DNA of 64,000 bases from NCBI RefSeq assembly GCF_014646335.1, contig NZ_BMNG01000018.1:62001-126000 (forward strand), read 5' to 3'. Position 1 is the stretch's first letter. Every line of letters starts with the position of its first letter. The position numbers and the translations under genes are program-made. Source of the DNA: Streptomyces lasiicapitis (GTDB lineage Bacteria; Actinomycetota; Actinomycetes; Streptomycetales; Streptomycetaceae). Shown here in pieces: positions 59,374-64,000 of the stretch. The notes beneath the pieces were generated by a model, which was not told where the DNA came from, did not search any database, and was given only the letters and a program-made list of their open reading frames with translations.

Positions 59374-60780
59374 ATGAGCACCACGGAGCGTCCCAGGATC
59401 CTCGTAGTAGGCGGTGGGTACGTAGGCCTGTACGCAGCTCGACGCATTCTGAAGAAGATGCGCTACGGAGAGGCGACCGTCACGGTCGTCGACCCGCGCT
59501 CGTACATGACGTACCAGCCCTTCCTCCCCGAAGCCGCGGCCGGCAGCATTTCGCCTCGGCACGTCGTCGTCCCGCTGCGACGCGTGCTGCCCAAGGCGGA
59601 AGTCCTCACCGGCCGGGTCACGACCATCGACCAGGACCGCAAGGTCGCCTCGATCGCCCCCCTCGTGGGTGAGGCGTACGAGCTGCCCTTCGACTACCTG
59701 GTCATCGCGATGGGCGCGGTCTCCCGCACCTTCCCGATCCCCGGCCTCGCCGAGCAGGGCATCGGCATGAAGGGCATCGAGGAGGCCATCGGCCTGCGCA
59801 ACCACGTGCTCGAGCAGCTGGACAAGGCCGACTCCACGACGGACGAGGAGGTCCGCCGCAAGGCGCTGACCTTCGTCTTCGTCGGCGGTGGCTTCGCCGG
59901 TGCCGAGACCATCGGTGAGGTCGAGGACATGGCCCGCGACGCGGCCAAGTACTACAAGAGCGTGAAGCGCGAGGACATGCGCTTCCTGCTCGTCGACGTC
60001 GCCGACAAGATCCTCCCCGAGGTCGGCCCGAAGCTCGGCGCCTACGGCAAGGAGCACCTCGAGGGCCGCGGCGTCGAGGTCTACCTGAAGACCGGCATGG
60101 ACTCCTGCGTGGACGGCCACGTGGTCCTCAACAACGGCCTCGAAGTCGACTCCAACACCATCGTGTGGACCGCCGGCGTCAAGCCGAACCCGGCCCTCGC
60201 GCGCTTCGGTCTGCCGCTCGGCCCTCGCGGCCACGTGGACACCCAGACGACCCTCCAGGTCCAGGGCACCGACTACATCTGGGCCGCGGGCGACAACGCC
60301 CAGGTGCCGGACGTCGTCGGCCGCAAGGCCGGCAACGAGAACGCCTGGTGCCCGCCGAACGCCCAGCACGCCCTTCGCCAGGCCAAGGTCCTCGGCGACA
60401 ACGTGATCTCCGGCATGCGGGGCTTCCCGCAGAAGGAGTACAGCCACGCCAACAAGGGTGCGGTCGCCGGTCTCGGCCTGCACAAGGGCGTCGCGATGAT
60501 CGTCATGGGCAAGATGAAGATCAAGCTCAAGGGCCGTCTCGCCTGGTACATGCACCGCGCGTACCACGGCATGGCGATGCCGACGTTCAACCGCAAGATC
60601 CGTGTCTTCGCGGACTGGACGCTCGGCATGTTCCTCAAGCGCGAGGTCGTCTCGCTCGGCGCCATGGAGACTCCCCGCGAGGAGTTCTACGAGGCCGCCA
60701 AGCCGGCGCCCAAGCCCGCCGCGGCGAAGGCCGAGCCGGTCGCCGCCGCTCCGGTCGAGGAGAAGGCCAAGGCCTCCTGA
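59374..60780 (+). CDS. ndh: Type II NADH dehydrogenase (NDH-2)
   Basis: A membrane-associated flavoprotein of 468 residues that passes electrons from NADH to menaquinone without pumping protons. The FAD site is ILVVGGGYVGLYAARRI, the quinone-site region YQPFLPEAAAGSISPRH, the NADH site FVFVGGGFAGAETIGEVEDM, the FAD-binding YIWAAGDNAQVP, and the amphipathic C-terminal membrane anchor after RIRVFADWTLGMFLKREVVS. An Ala/Pro/Lys tail follows. ATG 59374. It is probably repressed by Rex. Confidence 0.95.
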   Translation: MSTTERPRILVVGGGYVGLYAARRILKKMRYGEATVTVVDPRSYMTYQPFLPEAAAGSISPRHVVVPLRRVLPKAEVLTGRVTTIDQDRKVASIAPLVGEAYELPFDYLVIAMGAVSRTFPIPGLAEQGIGMKGIEEAIGLRNHVLEQLDKADSTTDEEVRRKALTFVFVGGGFAGAETIGEVEDMARDAAKYYKSVKREDMRFLLVDVADKILPEVGPKLGAYGKEHLEGRGVEVYLKTGMDSCVDGHVVLNNGLEVDSNTIVWTAGVKPNPALARFGLPLGPRGHVDTQTTLQVQGTDYIWAAGDNAQVPDVVGRKAGNENAWCPPNAQHALRQAKVLGDNVISGMRGFPQKEYSHANKGAVAGLGLHKGVAMIVMGKMKIKLKGRLAWYMHRAYHGMAMPTFNRKIRVFADWTLGMFLKREVVSLGAMETPREEFYEAAKPAPKPAAAKAEPVAAAPVEEKAKAS

Positions 60781-60827
60781 CGCCGTAAGGCACACACGTG
60801 CGTACGTGACGCACGCGAGCATCGCCC

Positions 60828-60867
60828 GAAGGGGCCTCCCGCCATCCGTGGTGCGGGAGGCCCCTTC
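60828..60867 (+). terminator. Terminator after ndh
   Basis: GAAGGGGCCTCCCGC pairs perfectly with GCGGGAGGCCCCTTC around a 10-nt loop. The remaining spacer to 61009 contains an AT-rich patch (CATGTATTTTGCATATTCGT, about 60899-60918) that is probably the cfa promoter. Confidence 0.9.
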
Positions 60868-61009
60868 GCGCGTTTCACGCCAAGGCTGGATGGCGACTAC
60901 ATGTATTTTGCATATTCGTAACGAGGCAACGGGACTGCGCGGGCCCGCCGTTGGTGTTTACGTGGTGTTGGACCGTTCCGTTCCGGGATCGCCTTGACGG
61001 AGGTGCGTC

Positions 61010-62311
61010 ATGCAGGACGCCGCGCTGCGGCTGAAGAACCTTGCCGAGCAGTTGACGGGAGCCGAGCTGCCGGTTCGAATCCGTGCCTGGGACGGATCGG
61101 AAGCGGGACCGCCGGGCGCTCCCACACTCGTCGTACGCCATCGCCGCGCCCTGCGCCGCCTGTTGTGGAAACCGGGGGAGCTGGGGCTCGCGCGGGCCTG
61201 GGTGGCCGGGGACATCGACGTCGACGGTGATCTGTACGCGGCGCTCGATCTGCTCGCCGAGTACATCTGGGAGCGCGGTGAGGACGCGCGGAGCCTCACC
61301 GACAACCTGCGCGACCCGCAGGTCCGGGCCGCGGCCCGCGCCCTGTTCGCGCTCGCCGCGCCCTTCCTGCCGCCGCCCGTGCCGCGCGAGGAGATGCGCA
61401 GACCGGGCAGGCTGCACCGGCACACCAGAGGCAGCGACAAGAAGGCCATCAGCCACCACTACGACGTCGGCAACGACTTCTACGAGCTGGTGCTCGGCCC
61501 CTCGATGGTCTACTCGTGCGCCTACTGGGAGTCCCCGGAGTCCACCCTCGCGGACGCCCAGCGCGACAAGCTCGAACTCATCGCCCGCAAGCTCGACTTG
61601 AAGCCCGGCATGCGCCTCCTCGACGTCGGCTGCGGCTGGGGCTCCATGGCCGTGCACGCCGCCCGCGAGCACGGCGTGAGCGTCGTCGGCGTCACCCTCT
61701 CCCAGGAGCAGGCCGCGTACGCCAGGAAGCGCATCGCCCAGGAGGGCCTGACCGACCGCATAGAGATCCGCGTCCAGGACTACCGCGACGTGCGCGACGG
61801 CCCTTACGACGCCATCTCCTCCATCGGCATGGCCGAGCACGTCGGCGCCGAACAGTACCTGGAGTACGCCGCCGACCTGCACGCCCTCCTGAAGCCCGGC
61901 GGCCGCCTCCTCAACCACCAGATCGCCCGCCGCCCCCAGACCGACGAGTCCGCGTACGCGGTGGACGAGTTCATCGACGCCTACGTCTTCCCCGACGGCG
62001 AACTGGCCCCCCTCGGCCGCACCGTAGACCTCCTGGAACGCGCGGGCTTCGAGGTCCGGGACGTCGAATCCATCCGCGAGCACTACGCCCTCACCCTGCG
62101 CCACTGGGTGGCCAACCTGGAGGCGAACTGGCCCGAGGGAGTCCGCTTGACCAGCCCCGGCCGAGCCCGCATCTGGCGCCTCTACATGGCGGCATCGGCA
62201 CTGGCTTTCGAGCGCAACCGCATAGGGGTGAATCAGGTGTTGGCGGTACGGACACCGGAGGGGGATGGGAAGTCCGGGATGCCGTTGCGCGCGCGGGAGT
62301 GGAAGCCCTAG
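61010..62311 (+). CDS. cfa: Cyclopropane-fatty-acyl-phospholipid synthase family methyltransferase
   Basis: A 433-residue SAM-dependent enzyme acting on membrane phospholipid acyl chains. An N-terminal lipid-binding region (WKPGELGLARAWVAGDIDVD) precedes the methyltransferase core: ISHHYDVGNDFYELVLGPSM, SAM motif I LDVGCGWGSMAVHAA near residue 206, GVTLSQEQAAYA, and SIGMAEHVG, with the conserved active-site Glu. It adds a methylene or methyl group to unsaturated chains, which complements the desaturase encoded at 8775-9806. ATG 61010. Confidence 0.94.
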   Translation: MQDAALRLKNLAEQLTGAELPVRIRAWDGSEAGPPGAPTLVVRHRRALRRLLWKPGELGLARAWVAGDIDVDGDLYAALDLLAEYIWERGEDARSLTDNLRDPQVRAAARALFALAAPFLPPPVPREEMRRPGRLHRHTRGSDKKAISHHYDVGNDFYELVLGPSMVYSCAYWESPESTLADAQRDKLELIARKLDLKPGMRLLDVGCGWGSMAVHAAREHGVSVVGVTLSQEQAAYARKRIAQEGLTDRIEIRVQDYRDVRDGPYDAISSIGMAEHVGAEQYLEYAADLHALLKPGGRLLNHQIARRPQTDESAYAVDEFIDAYVFPDGELAPLGRTVDLLERAGFEVRDVESIREHYALTLRHWVANLEANWPEGVRLTSPGRARIWRLYMAASALAFERNRIGVNQVLAVRTPEGDGKSGMPLRAREWKP

Positions 62312-62324
62312 GGCGAGCCATTTC

Positions 62325-62400
62325 AGCCCGTCCGGCGTTTGAGGACGAGCCGCGAAGCGGCGAAAAGGGGGGCCAGGGGGCGAAGCCCCCGTATACGGCA
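62325..62400 (+). repeat. Dispersed intergenic repeat, copy 3
   Basis: AGCCCGTCCGGCGTTTGAGG is identical to copy 1 at its start, followed by ACGAG, a diverged centre (CCGCGAAGCGGCG hairpin) and the terminal GGGGGC-GAA-GCCCCC hairpin. It lies 13 bp after the cfa stop, between convergent genes. Confidence 0.8.
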
Positions 62401-62402
62401 GC

Positions 62403-62435
62403 GGGGCCCCGGGGTGACTGTCACCCCGGGGCCCC
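62403..62435. terminator. Bidirectional terminator between cfa and ABC permease
   Basis: GGGGCCCCGGGGTGA and its exact complement form a 15-bp stem with a CTG loop. It can serve both converging transcripts. Confidence 0.9.
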
Positions 62436-62449
62436 ACACCTTCGTACGA

Positions 62450-64000
62450 CTACTCAGCCTTGATGGCCTGAAGCGGGTTGAGTCGAGCCGCGCTCCGCGC
62501 GGGCCACACCGCAGCAAGGACACCGACAACCGCCGCAATCCCGAGGAAGATCACAATCCGCCCGACGGGCACCTCCATGGAGTACGTGGTCACGGTCCCG
62601 GCGATGCTGTCGCCCGCGACCCATCCGAGGAAGAGGCCCAGGCCAACGCCGAGCACCGCACCGAACAGCGAGATGACCACGGACTCGAGCCGAACCATCT
62701 GCTTGATCTTCGCCCGGTCGAGCCCGATGGCCCGCAGCATCCCGATCTCGTGCTTCCGCTCGAACACGGACATCGCCAGCGTGTTGATGACACCGAGGAC
62801 GGCGACGAGGATCGCCATGGCGAGCAGGCCGTAGAGCATGTTCAGCATCAGGTTGATGGCGCCGCCGACCTCGTTGCTGATGTCGTCCTTGTCCTGGATC
62901 TTGATGGCGGGGTTGTCGCCGAGCGCCTTCACGACGGCGTCCTCGGCCTTGCCGGACGTACCGTCCTTCATCTTCAGGAGCACCTGCTGGTCGCTGATCT
63001 TCGACAGGTGCGGGTCGACGACCGCGGTGGGCGTGAACAGGCCTTCGAGCATCTCGTTGGACTTGTAGACGCCGGCGACCTTGAGCTGGACGGTCTTGTC
63101 GTCGTCGAACTTCACGGGGACGGTGTCGCCGGGCTTCAGGCCCTTGTCGTCCGCGAGGTCCTTGTCGATGAGGGCGGCGTTGCCCTTGAGGCCGGCGAGG
63201 GAGCCGCTGGTGAAGTCGAGGCCGACGAGCTTGCCGAAGGCCTTGGGGTCGACGCCGGTGACACGGCCGTAGCTGCCGTCGGCCTCGCCGTAGGTGGTGC
63301 GCAGGGCGGAGCTGGCCTCGACCTCGGGCAGCTTCTCCAGCTTCTCGTGGACCTTGGGGGTCAGCGGCTGGAAGTTGGCCATGGAGACGGCGTAGTCGGC
63401 CTTCAGGGAGTCCGTGGCCATCTTGTTGATGGCGCTGCCCATGGAGACCGCGACGACGGTCATCGCCGTGATGAGGGTCAGGCCGATCATCAGGGCCGAG
63501 GCCGTGGAGGCGGTGCGGCGCGGGTTGCGGACCGAGTTCAGGCGGGCCAGCTTGCCGGTGACGCCGAACGGCTTCAGGAGCGGTCCCGCGGCGGCGATGA
63601 AGGGGCGCGAGAGCAGCGGCGTGAGGACGATGACGCCGACGAGGATCGTCGCGGCGCCCCCGGACTTCACGTAGTTGTCCTCCATGAACAGCATGACCAC
63701 GCCGAGGGCGACGATCAGCGAGCCGATGGTGTTGCGTACGACGAGGCCGCGCATCGTCGGCGAGGCGTGCACGCTGTTCATCGCGGCGACCGGCGGGATC
63801 TTCGCGGCGCGGCGGCCGGGCAGCCAGGCGGCGAGCATGGTCACGACCACGCCGATGAGCAGCGCCGTCAGGATGGTAGTCGGGCCGATGACGAGGGGGC
63901 CGTCGGGCAGCGAGGCGCCGCCGGCGTTCATCAGGGACTCCAGGCCCACGGCGACGCCGATGCCGAGCGCGAAGCCCGCGACGGCGGCGACCAGGCCGAC
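62450..64000 (-). CDS. FtsX-like ABC transporter permease, 5' part cut off by window edge
   Basis: The visible 516 residues are the C-terminal part of an FtsX/MacB-type permease. They begin in a membrane helix (VGLVAAVAGFALGIGVAVGL) and include ARLNSVRNPRRTASTASALM, a large extracytoplasmic domain, and the final FtsX block VFERKHEIGMLRAIGLDRAK. The layout and the NPRRT segment parallel the permease at 31787-34372, so the two are paralogues. The ATPase gene is expected beyond the window. The stop is at 62450-62452. Confidence 0.93.
   Translation of the reverse strand, partial: VGLVAAVAGFALGIGVAVGLESLMNAGGASLPDGPLVIGPTTILTALLIGVVVTMLAAWLPGRRAAKIPPVAAMNSVHASPTMRGLVVRNTIGSLIVALGVVMLFMEDNYVKSGGAATILVGVIVLTPLLSRPFIAAAGPLLKPFGVTGKLARLNSVRNPRRTASTASALMIGLTLITAMTVVAVSMGSAINKMATDSLKADYAVSMANFQPLTPKVHEKLEKLPEVEASSALRTTYGEADGSYGRVTGVDPKAFGKLVGLDFTSGSLAGLKGNAALIDKDLADDKGLKPGDTVPVKFDDDKTVQLKVAGVYKSNEMLEGLFTPTAVVDPHLSKISDQQVLLKMKDGTSGKAEDAVVKALGDNPAIKIQDKDDISNEVGGAINLMLNMLYGLLAMAILVAVLGVINTLAMSVFERKHEIGMLRAIGLDRAKIKQMVRLESVVISLFGAVLGVGLGLFLGWVAGDSIAGTVTTYSMEVPVGRIVIFLGIAAVVGVLAAVWPARSAARLNPLQAIKAE

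Overview
The window is high-GC DNA with GTG and TTG starts, Streptomyces-like short dispersed repeats and a typical actinobacterial gene set (Rpf resuscitation factors, a c-di-AMP riboswitch, DUF501, a Rex operator before ndh). It is best read as a core-chromosome segment of a Streptomyces species. From memory, the gene order resembles the S. coelicolor stretch around SCO3090-SCO3138; this was not checked by a search. No transposase, integrase, CRISPR array, rRNA or recognisable biosynthetic gene cluster was seen. One tRNA is present.

Layout: 1-4.6 kb holds a truncated sodium:sugar symporter (minus) divergent from the Leloir operon galT-galE-galK. 4.7-8.1 kb holds a GNAT, an orphan LuxR-type response regulator, a MarR regulator with a strong candidate operator, and a Tam-like methyltransferase coupled to a VOC protein. 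8.1-13 kb holds a fatty acid desaturase coupled to a TetR regulator, divergent from ppc. 13-18 kb is a minus-strand housekeeping block: small membrane protein, pth, rplY, prs, glmU and tRNA-Gln. An orphan histidine kinase follows.

19.5-25.3 kb is the most unusual part. Two divergent gene pairs carry polymorphic-toxin domains (YwqJ-type deaminase, WHH-type nuclease, a second deaminase-like domain) next to or fused with immunity domains (SUKH-3, SMI1/SUKH, Imm35-like, SUKH-4). No secretion signal is visible on any of them. 25.6-34.4 kb holds a DivIVA-like coiled-coil protein, a DUF485/ActP-type symporter pair, an MFS exporter and an ABC ATPase/FtsX-type permease pair. 34.7-38.3 kb is mfd.

38.3-49.5 kb holds secreted or lipidated proteins (SGNH esterase, HNH nuclease lipoprotein, two further lipoproteins), a GNAT, an orphan N6 DNA methylase with a degenerate catalytic motif, a membrane protein, a Ser/Thr kinase and mazG. 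49.6-51.3 kb encodes a zinc-ribbon/P-loop NTPase with an amyloid-signalling-like motif and terminal helical repeats, resembling bacterial NLR-like immune proteins. A lone P450 follows. 52.8-62.3 kb is a growth and cell-wall block: rpfC-like, riboswitch-controlled rpfA, eno, divIC/ftsB-like, DUF501, ppx/gppA, ndh (type II NADH dehydrogenase) and cfa. The window ends inside a second FtsX-type ABC permease.

The regulatory DNA is also rich: paired operators before the desaturase, a 26-bp palindrome beside the MarR gene, GTACG-centred repeat arrays, two families of dispersed palindromic repeats, and many strong hairpin terminators.
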